The notes under the pieces: model-generated
What the model saw: the letters and a program-made list of their open reading frames with translations, nothing else
Told to the model about the DNA's origin: nothing
Databases searched by the model: none
Shown here: positions 43,098-52,749 of the stretch, in pieces
How the letters are laid out: every line of letters starts with the position of its first letter
Position numbering within the stretch: the stretch's first letter is position 1
Translations under genes and position numbers: made by a program
Assembly: GCA_964474905.1 (NCBI GenBank)
Contig: CAYYUP010000029.1
Location: 4,146-68,145, forward strand
Direction of reading: 5' to 3'
Length of the DNA stretch: 64,000 nt
Origin: JADJRG01 sp964474905
Lineage (GTDB): Bacteria > Myxococcota_A > Polyangia > Nannocystales > Nannocystaceae

Positions 43098-43381
43098 CAC
43101 CAGCAATTCCTCCAGGCCTTAATAGGGAGCCGGCGAATGTGGGCTGGACGGGGGCTACCCATTGCCGCAAGTACGCAATCTCACCTACAGACAACATGAT
43201 GGCCGGCGTCGAGTGCCACATGATCTTCGAGCGCCGAGTGATCGCGCGAAGAGGGCGCTGCGGCCACAGGGCCGGGGTTTTTGTTCGGTAACGAACCCCT
43301 CTGTGATCCGTTTCGTGTGGCGTACTTATGGGCCCGCGGAAAAGGCTCTCTTCGGGGCGGGGATGCGCTAGCGTCTCAGGT

Positions 43382-45058
43382 ATGCGCTCCCTTAGGTTAT
43401 CCAGCTCAAGTGTGTTTTTGGCGGTGATGGCTCTCGCGGCCTGCGCTCTCGGAGATGGCGACACGGCCCCGCCGTCGCAGCTCTCAGCCGGTAATTCGGG
43501 CGCAACCGACACGGAGGGTACGGGTACAGAGGGTTCAAGCGGTAGCGCGAGCGCCGGCAGTGAGAGCGAGGGCGGTGATACCGTGGCTCCGCCGGGCTGT
43601 GGCGATGGCGTTGTTGAGGGCGATGAGGCCTGTGATGATGGGGCCTTCAATGGCAGTGGGTACGGCTGGTGCGATGGGGTCTGCAGCGGTCTCCGCAAAA
43701 CCTCGCCAAACGCGATCTATGTCGCCACGTCGGGGGATGATGGCAATCCAGGGACTCGCACAGAGCCGCTGTTGACGGTGAGTGCAGGTATGATCAAGGC
43801 GGATGCGGTCGATGCCGATGTCTACGTGGCCAAGGGAGCCTACAACGAGGCCCAGACCCTCGACATGATCGACGGTATTTCGCTCTTTGGTGGGTTTGAT
43901 GAGAACGACGATTGGTCGCGGTCGCCGGACAACCTGACTCGGATCGATGTCGCATCGGCGATCGCCATCAGTGCGCTCTCGCTGGAGTCGAAGACAGCGA
44001 TCACCGTGATGACGATCGCCGGTGGCGATGGTGGCATCGGTGAGTCGGCGGTGGGCGTGCTCGCCAGCGAGAGCGATGGTCTGGTGATCGAATCCTGCGT
44101 GATCGAGGCCGGCAGCGGTGGCGGTGGGGCGCTCGGCGAAGATGCGACCGAGGTGGCGGCGAGTGGCGGCAGCGGGCTCGCGGGGCAACCTGGCTGTGAG
44201 GACAGCAGCGGCCTCTGTTCGAGCTGCGGAAAGCCGCAGGGCGGTGCCGGTGGAGCCTCGAGCTGTGGGGCTGTGGGCGGCATCGGTGGCGGTCCTGGCA
44301 ACGGTTCGGGGTTGGGCAGCCCCGGTGGACAGGGTGGCGGCGGCACTCCAGGTGGCATCGGCACGGGCGCGGCAAAGGGCGATTGGAACCCGATTGCGGA
44401 CCATTGGGGCAAAGATGGGACAAGCGGAGCGACGGGAGCAAATGGTCCTGCGGGGGCACCTGCCTACGGGGTTTCTGGTTATCTTGTCGTGCACGGGCAG
44501 GCCGGTGGTGACGGTGAAAACGCCAAGGGAGGCGGCGGCGGAGGAGGAGGCGGCGGCGGTTCGAACCTCTGCGATTCCTACGGAGGCGGCGGCGGAGGAG
44601 GAGGCGGAGGTGGTTGTGGAGGCAGCGGAGGCGGCGGAGGAGGCAGCGGCGGGGGCTCGTTCGCCGTGTTGCTGTGGGGCTCGGACGCGATCATCGATAT
44701 CTCTGAGCTGAGCACGGGTGGCGGCGGAGCTGGGGGCAAGGGCGGCAGCGGACAGCCGGGAGGCAGCGGTGGCGGGCCGGGCGTGGGTGCACTCAGCGGC
44801 GCTGGCAATAACTACGGCGGCAGCGACGAGCAGGATGACGGCTCCAACGGAGGCCGCGGAGGCAAGGGCGGCGACGGAGGTCGTGGAGGCGATGGAGGCG
44901 GAGGTGCAGGAGGTCCTTCGGTCGGGGTGGTGCTCGCCGGTGGATCGATGGCGACGCTGACCGATCTCATGTACGCGATCGGACCCGCAGGATTGGGCGG
45001 TGCATCGGCTGGCATTGTTGGGCCGAAGGGCGAGGAGGCGGAGACTCTCAGCCCCTAA
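43382..45058 (+). CDS. Gly-rich lipoprotein with DUF1565-like start
   Basis: The 558-residue product has lipobox LAAC (Cys21), an acidic Ser/Gly stalk, a DUF4215-type Cys motif (CGDGVVEGDEACDDG), then the DUF1565-like opening of right-handed beta-helix proteins (IYVATSGDDGNPGTRTEPL, then VYVAKGAYNE, ISLFGGFDE). From about residue 240 it becomes very Gly-rich with runs of up to 11 Gly. These long Gly stretches likely form loops between beta coils or a polyglycine-II-type array. It is presumably on the cell surface. Codon bias produces a long antisense frame, which is rejected. Confidence 0.8.
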   Translation: MRSLRLSSSSVFLAVMALAACALGDGDTAPPSQLSAGNSGATDTEGTGTEGSSGSASAGSESEGGDTVAPPGCGDGVVEGDEACDDGAFNGSGYGWCDGVCSGLRKTSPNAIYVATSGDDGNPGTRTEPLLTVSAGMIKADAVDADVYVAKGAYNEAQTLDMIDGISLFGGFDENDDWSRSPDNLTRIDVASAIAISALSLESKTAITVMTIAGGDGGIGESAVGVLASESDGLVIESCVIEAGSGGGGALGEDATEVAASGGSGLAGQPGCEDSSGLCSSCGKPQGGAGGASSCGAVGGIGGGPGNGSGLGSPGGQGGGGTPGGIGTGAAKGDWNPIADHWGKDGTSGATGANGPAGAPAYGVSGYLVVHGQAGGDGENAKGGGGGGGGGGGSNLCDSYGGGGGGGGGGGCGGSGGGGGGSGGGSFAVLLWGSDAIIDISELSTGGGGAGGKGGSGQPGGSGGGPGVGALSGAGNNYGGSDEQDDGSNGGRGGKGGDGGRGGDGGGGAGGPSVGVVLAGGSMATLTDLMYAIGPAGLGGASAGIVGPKGEEAETLSP

Positions 45059-45156
45059 ACGATTCATCGTGGCGCGCTGTCGCGCGAGGGCTGTGGCTCT
45101 CCGGCGCTCTTCAGAGGTGATACTCTCGGCCGGCGTTGTAGCGACGGAATCGAGCT

Positions 45157-46899
45157 TTGGCTGCCACAAGCAATAGCTATGTTCAGATCCGCCGGGGCGA
45201 GCGATTGCTCCGGGTCAGCCCGCTTACGGGTCAGCGTTTGGTCGCGGGCCGCTCCCCCGATGTCGAGTTGGTGCTCGCGAGCGACACTGTTTCGCGACAA
45301 CATCTAGAGGTCCTGCGCGACGAGTCGGGGCGTTGGTGGGTCCGTGATCTCGGCAGCCGCAACGGCACCGCGGTCAACGGCAAGGTCATCAGTTCACAGC
45401 TGCTCGCCTTTGGCGACGTCATCCAGGTCGAGGACTACACGCTCACCTTTGTGCGAAACCCGGGCGACGGAGGGGACATCGCCCAGATGGCGAGCATCTC
45501 CACCGCGCCGTCGATGGAGCTGACCCTGGTCGACAGCCCGGTCGGTCCGGTTCGTTCGCTCCGCGATCTCGGTGCGCCTAAGATCGACGCCTCGCATATC
45601 TCGCGCCTGGTGGCCCTGAGCGCCGAGCTGCTGGCCTCCGAGGTCGCCGAAGAGCGCCTGACGACGCTCTGCAAGATGATGATCAGCGACAGCATGCGGG
45701 GCAGCGCCGCCTTGGCGATTCGGGTCGCGACCAGCGGAGAGGCCGAGCCGATGCTTTTGGTCCAGCCGGCGGTCGCAGTAGCGGGCACTCCGGTGCCCCA
45801 TATCTCGCGCACGGTGCTGCGGGCGGTGGTCGCCCAGGGCAGCCCGGTGATCGCGTCGACATCGGTCAATCGAGGCAACAAAGAGTTGCTCCGGCTGTCG
45901 CTCGTCGTCCAGGCGATGTCGGCGATCTCGGTGCCCCTGGGCGGCACTGGCGAGTATCTGGATGTCCTTTACGTCACCTTTCCGCGCAACTACGCGACCG
46001 CTGAGTGGCTCGCACTTTGTTCTCTCGCCGGCGAACTCTACCGCCAGGCGGACGCCGCTTGGGTGGCCCGAAAGGCCGCGCAAGAGCAGGCGATCCTCGA
46101 GGAGGAACTCGAGCGGGCGCACGACATCCAGACCCGTCTGGTGCCCGACGATTTTGTCCTCGCCGAGCTCGACATCGGCTTTGGATTTGAGGCCTGCAAG
46201 TGGGTGGGTGGCGATTACGTCGACGCTCTGCCGCTGCACGACGGTCGAGTGCTGATCACGGTCATGGATGTTTGCGGCAAGGGCCTCGAGGCTGCGCTGA
46301 TCGCCGCCGGTCTGCACACAACAGTGCATGTTTTGGTGCACGAGGGCCTGGGGCTCGCGCCTTTGGTCTCGAGCCTCAACCGCTACCTCTGCGAGACCCT
46401 GCCGCTGGCTTCTTTTGTGACGATGTGCGCGCTGGTGATCGATCCCGCGACCGGCGTCATCGAGCACGTGAACTGTGGCCATCCGCCGCCCTTTGTCGCC
46501 GGTGTGAGCGGGGGTATCCGCGAGATCGCGACCCACGAGCACGCGCCGCTCGGGTTCCTCGATGTCGACGAAGAGATCGTCGTTACCCGCGACAGCATGC
46601 CCCACGAGCACGTGCTCGTGCTCTACACCGACGGCCTCTCTGAGCTCCTCGACGAGAGCGATCAAATGCTCTGTGTCGAGGGTCTTAGCACCCTCATCGA
46701 CGAGGTCGCCCGCGGCACTCGTCACGCCTCTGCGACCGAACTCGCGGCCGCCTTGCGCGGGGCCCTGGCGGATTACCAGGGGCAAGCGGTCGCCGCCGAT
46801 GACCTCTCGTTTATCTTGGTCCGCCGGGCCATCTCTGCGGCGATGAGTACAGGCCCCCAACGGGCCGCATCGACACTGCCCCCTGGGAAGTCACTGTGA
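45157..46899 (+). CDS. FHA-GAF-SpoIIE protein phosphatase
   Basis: The 580-residue protein seems to begin at a TTG (45157). Residues 1-100 are an FHA domain with the phosphopeptide-binding residues GRS (31-33), SRQH (46-49) and NG (69-70). Residues about 150-300 look like a GAF domain. After a coiled linker (EEELERAHDIQTRLVP) comes a PP2C/SpoIIE phosphatase with metal motifs GGDYVDAL and VMDVCGKG, then GHPPPFV and LVLYTDGLSE. It should dephosphorylate a Ser/Thr-phosphorylated partner; the STAS protein encoded next is the obvious candidate, and the FHA domain can bind phosphothreonine from one of the kinases. Confidence 0.88.
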   Translation: MAATSNSYVQIRRGERLLRVSPLTGQRLVAGRSPDVELVLASDTVSRQHLEVLRDESGRWWVRDLGSRNGTAVNGKVISSQLLAFGDVIQVEDYTLTFVRNPGDGGDIAQMASISTAPSMELTLVDSPVGPVRSLRDLGAPKIDASHISRLVALSAELLASEVAEERLTTLCKMMISDSMRGSAALAIRVATSGEAEPMLLVQPAVAVAGTPVPHISRTVLRAVVAQGSPVIASTSVNRGNKELLRLSLVVQAMSAISVPLGGTGEYLDVLYVTFPRNYATAEWLALCSLAGELYRQADAAWVARKAAQEQAILEEELERAHDIQTRLVPDDFVLAELDIGFGFEACKWVGGDYVDALPLHDGRVLITVMDVCGKGLEAALIAAGLHTTVHVLVHEGLGLAPLVSSLNRYLCETLPLASFVTMCALVIDPATGVIEHVNCGHPPPFVAGVSGGIREIATHEHAPLGFLDVDEEIVVTRDSMPHEHVLVLYTDGLSELLDESDQMLCVEGLSTLIDEVARGTRHASATELAAALRGALADYQGQAVAADDLSFILVRRAISAAMSTGPQRAASTLPPGKSL

Positions 46900-47023
46900 A
46901 TACCGTCACGTTGTTTCGCTCGCTCTTCGTCCTTGGTGGGACCCCTATCCTTCCTCTAAAGGCGCAAGAACGACGTTTATTTAGTGTTTGTAGGGATAGA
47001 GACCATTTGCGAAGGTGTAGCCG

Positions 47024-47368
47024 ATGATCGTCGAAGACAAGGAATACAGCGTTGCCTTTGAAGAGAGCGAGCTTCGTGTTCGTTTTGAGGGCCAGCTTCG
47101 GTTGCGTTCGCCTCGGCATTACGGGCCGATCCTCGAGCTGCTTCGAGCTGCTCATCAAGCGGATCTGCCGCTGCTGATCCTCGATTTTCGCAACCTTGAT
47201 ATGCTCAATTCATCAGGAATTGGCACGATTGGGGCCTTTCTCGTCGAGGTCCGCAAGGCGAAGAAAATGTCGATTAAGGTGCTTGGCAGCGCCTCCAAGC
47301 GCTGGCAGGCGCGGACTTTGTCGACACTCAAGAAGATCTGGCCGCAGGTCGAGCTGATCATCGACTGA
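47024..47368 (+). CDS. STAS-domain protein, anti-sigma antagonist-like
   Basis: The 114-residue protein has the STAS core LLILDFRNLDMLNSSGIGTIGAF. The phosphorylatable Ser of the D-S-[ST]-G loop corresponds to Ser63 in NSSG (Asn replaces Asp). Such proteins switch partner binding when this Ser is phosphorylated. The SpoIIE phosphatase gene ends 124 bases upstream on the same strand. No anti-sigma kinase (HATPase_c RsbW-like) or sigma factor gene is in the window, so the kinase side of the switch is missing or is a Hanks kinase. Confidence 0.78.
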   Translation: MIVEDKEYSVAFEESELRVRFEGQLRLRSPRHYGPILELLRAAHQADLPLLILDFRNLDMLNSSGIGTIGAFLVEVRKAKKMSIKVLGSASKRWQARTLSTLKKIWPQVELIID

Positions 47369-47389
47369 GTTGCTATTGAGCCGAGTCGA

Positions 47390-47460
47390 GCCCGGTAGGG
47401 GGGACCGGGCAAAGGATGCTCGGTGCTCAGTGCTTGGTGCTCGGTGCTCGGTGCAGGTGC
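47390..47460. repeat. Hairpin and 7-bp tandem repeat between convergent genes
   Basis: GCCCGGT-AGGGGGG... pairs with ACCGGGC at 47404-47410 (7 bp perfect stem). Directly after, 47418-47460 has about five copies of TGCTCGG (with variants TGCTCAG, TGCTTGG). The hairpin may stop transcripts from the STAS side. The repeat is a simple noncoding microsatellite. Confidence 0.6.
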
Positions 47461-50400
47461 TCAGGCGACCGCAAGGCCGATGCTTCGGCGGGCCTCAAAG
47501 AAGGCCTCGCTGACGCTGTAGATGATCAACTCGGTGACGGCATCCTTGCCGTTGATGTTGATCGCGCTCGAGCGCTGCTCGCTGCCGATGGCCTTGGCGG
47601 CGGCATCCAGGTCGTTGCACAGCAGCAGACCCAGGCGGTACCCGGCGATCGCGGCGGCACGGGCCCAGCGTTTGACGTTGGTTTGCCCGAGGAGTCTGGC
47701 CTGCTCTTTGATCCGAGCGAGCGTTGTCGGTGGTGCTCGCTTGATCAGTTCGCTGGCGATCACGTCCTCGCTACCGGCCTCCCCGAGGCGAGAGCAGGCG
47801 ACCAGCAACTGCTTGAGGTTTTGCGACGAGAACTCGAGGAGGAAAAACGCGTGGTGCGGCGGGTAGAGGTCGAGCAGCTTGCGTGCGATCTCAAAGACGA
47901 CTTCGCCGTCGGTGCGCGTGCTTTGAAGGATGCCGCGGCGGGCGATGACGACCTTGGATATTTCATCATCGCGTCGACGCACGCTATGCATGGTCAGCTC
48001 GCCGCGCTCGTTGGGCAGGAGATGGAGTTCGGGCTCGGGCAGGCCGAGGGTGCTGGCGACGTAGCGGAGCGATTGAGCGGGCAGGGTGACGCTCTCGGAA
48101 ATGTCGATGGGGGTACTGCCGCGGAGCTCCGGGGGCGCCTGTTTGGAGCGCCAGGAGGCGAGAGCGGGCATCACCAGGCCGAGGATCGCCGATACGGTCG
48201 GGTCTTGATCACCGGGCAGTACGGTGCGCCGCAGAATGTCGTCGCTGAGGCGGAGGCGAGCTTGGCGGAAGACTGCCGGTGGTCCGCTGCCGAAGAACGT
48301 GGTCTCTTCGTCGGTTGCCTGCTTGAGAAAGAGCAGCGTGCGGGCGACGCAGTAGGCCTTGTCGACTTCGTTTTGCTGGCGGTAGATATTGTAGAGCTGG
48401 TGATAGCTCGGGTAGTGCGCGGGCTTTAGGCGGATCAGCGTATTGTGGCTGCGGATCAGTGAGTCTGTGTATTTCGCCGAATCCTCTTGGGTCAGCACTC
48501 CGTAGAGTTCGGTGACCATCAGTTGGCGCTGGAAGTTGCTGGGATCGAGGCTGAGCGCGACCTCTAGCGCCTTGGCGGCGGAGCTGTAGTTGCCGACGCG
48601 GGAGCGATAAATCTCGGCGAGGTTATGCCAGAGAAGCTGCTTTAGCGGCGAGGTGTCGTCGGCCGGAAGGCGCTTGATCATCTTTCGGTAGGCCCGCTCC
48701 AAGGCCCGCCAATTCTTGCCCTTGGTCAGCAGGGTATCGATCGCCTGGAAGGCCTTGAGGAAGGTCGGATCATCCTCGAGAACCAGATCAAAGCGCTCCA
48801 GTGCAGCCTCGGTGTCCTTGTTTTGGTCACGCTCGATGGTCGCGGAGGTATAGAGGTACTTGGCTCGTCGGCTGGGCTCGGCTTCGACCTCGATCAGCTG
48901 ATCGAGGATCGGCAGCACTTGCGACCAGCGCTTGGCCTCGGTGTGCAGCTCGAGGAGCACGTGGAGGATCGTCTTGTCCTTGGGGCGCAGCTCTTGGGCT
49001 CTTGCGAAGGCTGCGATGGCGCGTTGCGGCTCGCTTAAGTGATCGCGAAAGAGCTTGCCGATTTCGAGAAAAGAGCCGGCCTTGGCGGAGCCGCTGAGCG
49101 TCGGAAGCTGGGCTTGGTGGGCCTTGAGGAGCTGGTGCCAGTCCTTACGCTCGGTGTAGAGATTGATCAGACCTTCGTGCGCCAAGCGGGAGTCGGGCGC
49201 GCACTTGAGGGCACTTTTGAATTGGGAAATCGCGAGGTCTTGGCGATCCTGGGCGAGTGCGATCTCGGCTAGTTTGACGTGCACCGCAGCCTTGGGCTCA
49301 CCCTCTCGACGGGCGAGCAGGTTCTCGTAGGCGATGCGGGCCTCGTCCCAGGACCTGCGGATCATCGCGATCTCGGCGCATCCGACTAGTGCGTGGCTGC
49401 TCTCGGGGTTGATCGCCAGTGCCCGCTTGAAGAGCTTGTGCGCCTTGCTGGTGCTGCCGACCGACCGCGCCACCTGTGCAGCGCGCACGAGCACACCGAC
49501 CTTGCTGGTGTCGCGGAGGCCTAGGTTGTCGATCCTGCGGATCATGGCGTCGAAGATCGGCGCGGCCGCGGCGAAGTTCTTTTGGTCGTAGTAGATCTTG
49601 CCGAGGATGGGGCCGACCTTCGCGTTCTCGGGGTCGAGCTTGACGACCATCGCGAACATCTGGATCGCACGCTCTTCGGCCTCGAGGTGGTCGAGCCAGA
49701 TGAAGCCGGCCTCGGTCGCTCGCTCGATCTTCTCGTAACTGCTTTTGGTGTGCTCGGTGATGGCCTCTAGGACTTCGACCAGTTCGATCCACTCGTGGCG
49801 GGCGCGGAAGAGTTCTGCGAGCAATTTGAGCGCAGGCAGGTGCGAGGGCAGAAGCTCTGTCGCCTGGTAGAGGCGGACGATCGCCCCCTCGGCATCGGCG
49901 AGCTTGTTGTGCAGCAGATCGCCCAGGTGTGCGAGTTCGTCGGCACATCGGTTGGGGTCGGTACAGAGTTCGATGAAACGCTCGTAGTGGGGAATGGCTT
50001 CGTCGTAGTCGTGTTTGCGCTCGAGCGCCCGAGCGAGGCCTAGGCGGCTCTCGAGCGCGTCCTCATCGACCTCCAGCAGACCGATGAAGAGTTCGATCGC
50101 CATATCGTAGTTGAGGATGTGTTTGAGGTAGAGGTCGGCGAGGGCGCCTTTGATCTTGAGTTCGGATTCGGTGTCTGTGCAGAGGTCAAAGCGGTGGAGA
50201 TAGACAGCCTCGAGGTCGCGCCAGCGCTTGTTCTCGAGGTAGCGCTGGCCGAGTAGGAAATAGGCGTAGTCGCGACTCTTGGCGATCCAGGCCGACCAGC
50301 GTTCGTAGTCGGAGGAGTCCTTGGCATCGCCGGCCATCGCGGTTAGGGCTCGCTCCATCTTGTCGAGGATCGACAGCTGCTCGTCGGGGTCGGAGGCCGA

Positions 50401-51414
50401 AGCGAGCATCGTCTGCAGGCCTTCGATCGAATAGAACATCGCCGAGTCGTGGGTCGGCTGATGGCTTCCGGGTGCCGATGCACTCGCATCGTCGCGGCTT
50501 CGATCGTCGGCGAGGGGCGACCGTTTGCGGGCTGCCTTGCCGGCGTCGTCGATGCTCTGAAGCTCCGTCTCGAGGGTTGCGAGATCGGCGAATCGATCGT
50601 CGGCGGACTTCTCGAGACAGCGCAGGATCAGGGCTTCGATCGGTGGGCTGATGTCGGCTTGGGGAGCGATGTTTCGCGGCGGCGGAGGCGAGGCCATCTG
50701 GTGCAGGGTGACCACCTGGTGGGGCTCTTGTCCGGTAAAGGGCACGGATCCCGTGAGCAGGCTGTACAGGAGCACGCCCAGGGAGTAGATGTCCGCGCGG
50801 CTGTCGAGAGCATCGCCCTCTGTCTGCTCTGGGGCTGTGTATTCGGCGACCTCGAGCAGCTCGTCGCCGCTAAAGATGTCGATGCGACTCGCCGGAGAGA
50901 GCCCGAAGTTGCGGAGCTTGACGTGGTCGAGCCCGTCGTCTGAGTGCACGAGGAAAACGTTGGATGGGCGGATGTCGCCGTGCATCAGGCCCTTGCTCTG
51001 CGCAGCCCGGAGCCCGCCAACGACTTGCAGCGCGAGTGCCTTGACCCGCGGCCAGGCGAAGCGCTGAGCCCCGCTGCGTTGGTGCCGAAGATCGTCGCCT
51101 TCGAGGTGTTCGCCGATCAGGTAGACGCCGCCGTCCTCTGTATTGCCGTAGCTGCGGAGGCGAGCGACATTGGCGTGCCGCACGAGCGAGAGGATCCGGG
51201 CATCGCGGAGGATCTTGGCGCCAAAGCCCTGCTTAGACGCGAGTTCGGGACCGAAGATCGTCGCGATGACTTTCTTGCGGAGAGTTGTTTGCTCTGCGAG
51301 AAAAACCTGTCCCGAGTCAGCTGTCCCCAGCTCCTCGAGAAGCGTGTATTTGTTCGCAATCACGGCGCCGACTTGCGGGGCCGCTCCTCCGGGGATAGGC
51401 GATTTTTCATTCAT
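47461..51414 (-). CDS. Large TPR protein with N-terminal degenerate kinase (pseudokinase)
   Basis: The 1317-residue protein begins with a Hanks kinase fold (about 18-285). The key residues are altered: the beta-3 lysine of VAIK is replaced (KKVIATIF; Thr52 at the Lys position), the HRD is HGD (145-147; Asp147 kept), and the DFG is NFG (169-171). Other fold features stay: YTAPEQ and ADIYSLGVLLYSLL. So it is likely a pseudokinase that binds but does not phosphorylate. Residues about 330-1060 are TPR-like repeats (KRWRDLEAVY, AIELFIGLLEVDEDALESRLG), a large scaffold. The C-terminal 250 residues have no known domain. Confidence 0.85.
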   Translation of the reverse strand: MNEKSPIPGGAAPQVGAVIANKYTLLEELGTADSGQVFLAEQTTLRKKVIATIFGPELASKQGFGAKILRDARILSLVRHANVARLRSYGNTEDGGVYLIGEHLEGDDLRHQRSGAQRFAWPRVKALALQVVGGLRAAQSKGLMHGDIRPSNVFLVHSDDGLDHVKLRNFGLSPASRIDIFSGDELLEVAEYTAPEQTEGDALDSRADIYSLGVLLYSLLTGSVPFTGQEPHQVVTLHQMASPPPPRNIAPQADISPPIEALILRCLEKSADDRFADLATLETELQSIDDAGKAARKRSPLADDRSRDDASASAPGSHQPTHDSAMFYSIEGLQTMLASASDPDEQLSILDKMERALTAMAGDAKDSSDYERWSAWIAKSRDYAYFLLGQRYLENKRWRDLEAVYLHRFDLCTDTESELKIKGALADLYLKHILNYDMAIELFIGLLEVDEDALESRLGLARALERKHDYDEAIPHYERFIELCTDPNRCADELAHLGDLLHNKLADAEGAIVRLYQATELLPSHLPALKLLAELFRARHEWIELVEVLEAITEHTKSSYEKIERATEAGFIWLDHLEAEERAIQMFAMVVKLDPENAKVGPILGKIYYDQKNFAAAAPIFDAMIRRIDNLGLRDTSKVGVLVRAAQVARSVGSTSKAHKLFKRALAINPESSHALVGCAEIAMIRRSWDEARIAYENLLARREGEPKAAVHVKLAEIALAQDRQDLAISQFKSALKCAPDSRLAHEGLINLYTERKDWHQLLKAHQAQLPTLSGSAKAGSFLEIGKLFRDHLSEPQRAIAAFARAQELRPKDKTILHVLLELHTEAKRWSQVLPILDQLIEVEAEPSRRAKYLYTSATIERDQNKDTEAALERFDLVLEDDPTFLKAFQAIDTLLTKGKNWRALERAYRKMIKRLPADDTSPLKQLLWHNLAEIYRSRVGNYSSAAKALEVALSLDPSNFQRQLMVTELYGVLTQEDSAKYTDSLIRSHNTLIRLKPAHYPSYHQLYNIYRQQNEVDKAYCVARTLLFLKQATDEETTFFGSGPPAVFRQARLRLSDDILRRTVLPGDQDPTVSAILGLVMPALASWRSKQAPPELRGSTPIDISESVTLPAQSLRYVASTLGLPEPELHLLPNERGELTMHSVRRRDDEISKVVIARRGILQSTRTDGEVVFEIARKLLDLYPPHHAFFLLEFSSQNLKQLLVACSRLGEAGSEDVIASELIKRAPPTTLARIKEQARLLGQTNVKRWARAAAIAGYRLGLLLCNDLDAAAKAIGSEQRSSAININGKDAVTELIIYSVSEAFFEARRSIGLAVA

Positions 51415-51579
51415 AGCCAGCCTCCGAGACGATAGCCGATGTCGGCGGGCGAAGGCATCGCCAGTGCCTCAGGAGGTTGTTTGCAGCTGCATCCGAAGGT
51501 CGAGAGTGTATGCATTCGGGCGAGTTCGCGCGTGTACCAAGGGATGCTCCAATGATCGGTGCGAACTCGCCCTGAACGC

Positions 51580-52749
51580 TCAGTAGGCGACGCCGATCTC
51601 GGCCGCTTGATCGCGGAGCATATCGACGACCTTGTTGTCGAAGCCGTCCTCTGTGGAGTTGTCTTCGATGTAGGCATCGCGCTTTTTGGAGACCTCGAGG
51701 ATCCGTTTGTTGAGCTGTGAACGCTCGGTCTTTAGATCCTGGACATAGGCTTGTTGAGCCGCTCGGTCCATCGTCTGCATGGCCTCTGGGAGCGCGGCGT
51801 TATCGACACGGTCGAGATCGACGCGCCCCTCGTCGAGCGCTGTCAGTAGATCCTCTTCGAACAGGTACATGTTCTTGGCCGAGTAGGAGGCCGCAGAAGC
51901 GGCGGCCTGGTCCGAGAGACCCGCGCGCGAACGGGCCTTGCGTTGGGCATTGCTCTTGTCGGTGGCGCTGCCCCAACCGCGCATCGACGAGACCAGCGAG
52001 CGGTTGAGCGTGGCGAGTTCATCGTCAAAGGGAGAATCGATGGTCTGCACGCCGCCGTTTTGCTCGATGGTGGTCATCTGGCCGCCGGTGAGGGAGGCGA
52101 TCGTCTGCCACGCGTTTGCGGTATCGGCCTGCTGACCGCAGCGCACGGTGTTGATCGTGATGTTGTTGGCACGGGCCGTACGGGCGAGCTCGGTGCTCGT
52201 GGGACCGTCGTTGTAATCGTCGTGGGGCGGCGCATCTCCGACTAAGAAGATCAGCCGGAGAACGCCCTGGCCCTCCTCCCACTGCATGCCGTGGATCGCG
52301 TCGGAGAGGCCGCGGTTGACGTGCTCAGGACCGTCGCCGCCGCCAGCGGCAAGCAGCTCCGTCAGGTGCCCGTGCACGGTATCCAGGTCGCGTGTGAGCG
52401 GAAAGCTCTTGGTCACGTAGTCGTCGGTGATGTCGCGAAAGGCGACCAGGCCGATGCGAATATCGGGGCGAGGCTCACCGGAGGAGAGGCGATTTGCGAT
52501 CGACCAAATCGTCTGCTTGGCGCCCTCTAAGAGCCCGCTCATCGAGCCGGTGGTATCGACGACAAAGACGACGTCGATGCGCGGGCGCTGGTGCTGGCTC
52601 GCCTTCTGTGTGCTCTGGAGGACCTGGACCTGGGTCTCGGGGGTCGCGGGCGTGGGCTGTGGGATCGGCCAGATCGAGTTGGCGATCAGGGTCCCGCACA
52701 TGAGAGAGGTGAGGGCGGCGCCGGTGTAGATCATGTGGGAGGTGCGCAT
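51580..52749 (-). CDS. von Willebrand factor A-domain protein, exported
   Basis: A 389-residue protein with an N-terminal signal or anchor segment (MIYTGAALTSLMCGTLIA). The vWA domain (about 57-235) has the metal-ion site DTTGSMSG (Asp65, Ser69, Ser71) and the later GDGPEHVNRGL and VGDAPPHDD loops. The last 130 residues are helical and polar, likely coiled coil (DLKTERSQLNKRILEVSKKR). It probably mediates protein binding outside the cytoplasm. A 164-base space to 51415 holds nothing I can identify. Confidence 0.8.
   Translation of the reverse strand: MRTSHMIYTGAALTSLMCGTLIANSIWPIPQPTPATPETQVQVLQSTQKASQHQRPRIDVVFVVDTTGSMSGLLEGAKQTIWSIANRLSSGEPRPDIRIGLVAFRDITDDYVTKSFPLTRDLDTVHGHLTELLAAGGGDGPEHVNRGLSDAIHGMQWEEGQGVLRLIFLVGDAPPHDDYNDGPTSTELARTARANNITINTVRCGQQADTANAWQTIASLTGGQMTTIEQNGGVQTIDSPFDDELATLNRSLVSSMRGWGSATDKSNAQRKARSRAGLSDQAAASAASYSAKNMYLFEEDLLTALDEGRVDLDRVDNAALPEAMQTMDRAAQQAYVQDLKTERSQLNKRILEVSKKRDAYIEDNSTEDGFDNKVVDMLRDQAAEIGVAY

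Larger units (their letters stand above)
42831..43381. other. Intergenic stretch of about 550 bases
   Basis: This region has no gene of normal length that I trust. It holds a small frame with a strong ribosome site (42915-42950), the 17-bp inverted repeat element (42990-43097), and sequence before the Gly-rich lipoprotein whose promoter it must contain. Long frames on the minus strand here are Pro-rich shadows. Confidence 0.6.

Noticed and set aside
42941..43291. 116-residue frame starting at TTG in the rsgA downstream region
   Set aside because: It reads through the inverted repeat, has no ribosome site and no protein character.
43535..45169. 544-residue antisense frame opposite the Gly-rich lipoprotein
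   Set aside because: It is a Pro/Ala/Arg shadow of Gly-rich GGC codons and lacks any domain, while the sense frame has a lipobox and known motifs.
45394..46860. 488-residue antisense frame opposite the SpoIIE phosphatase
   Set aside because: No motif and it covers a multi-domain gene with conserved residues.
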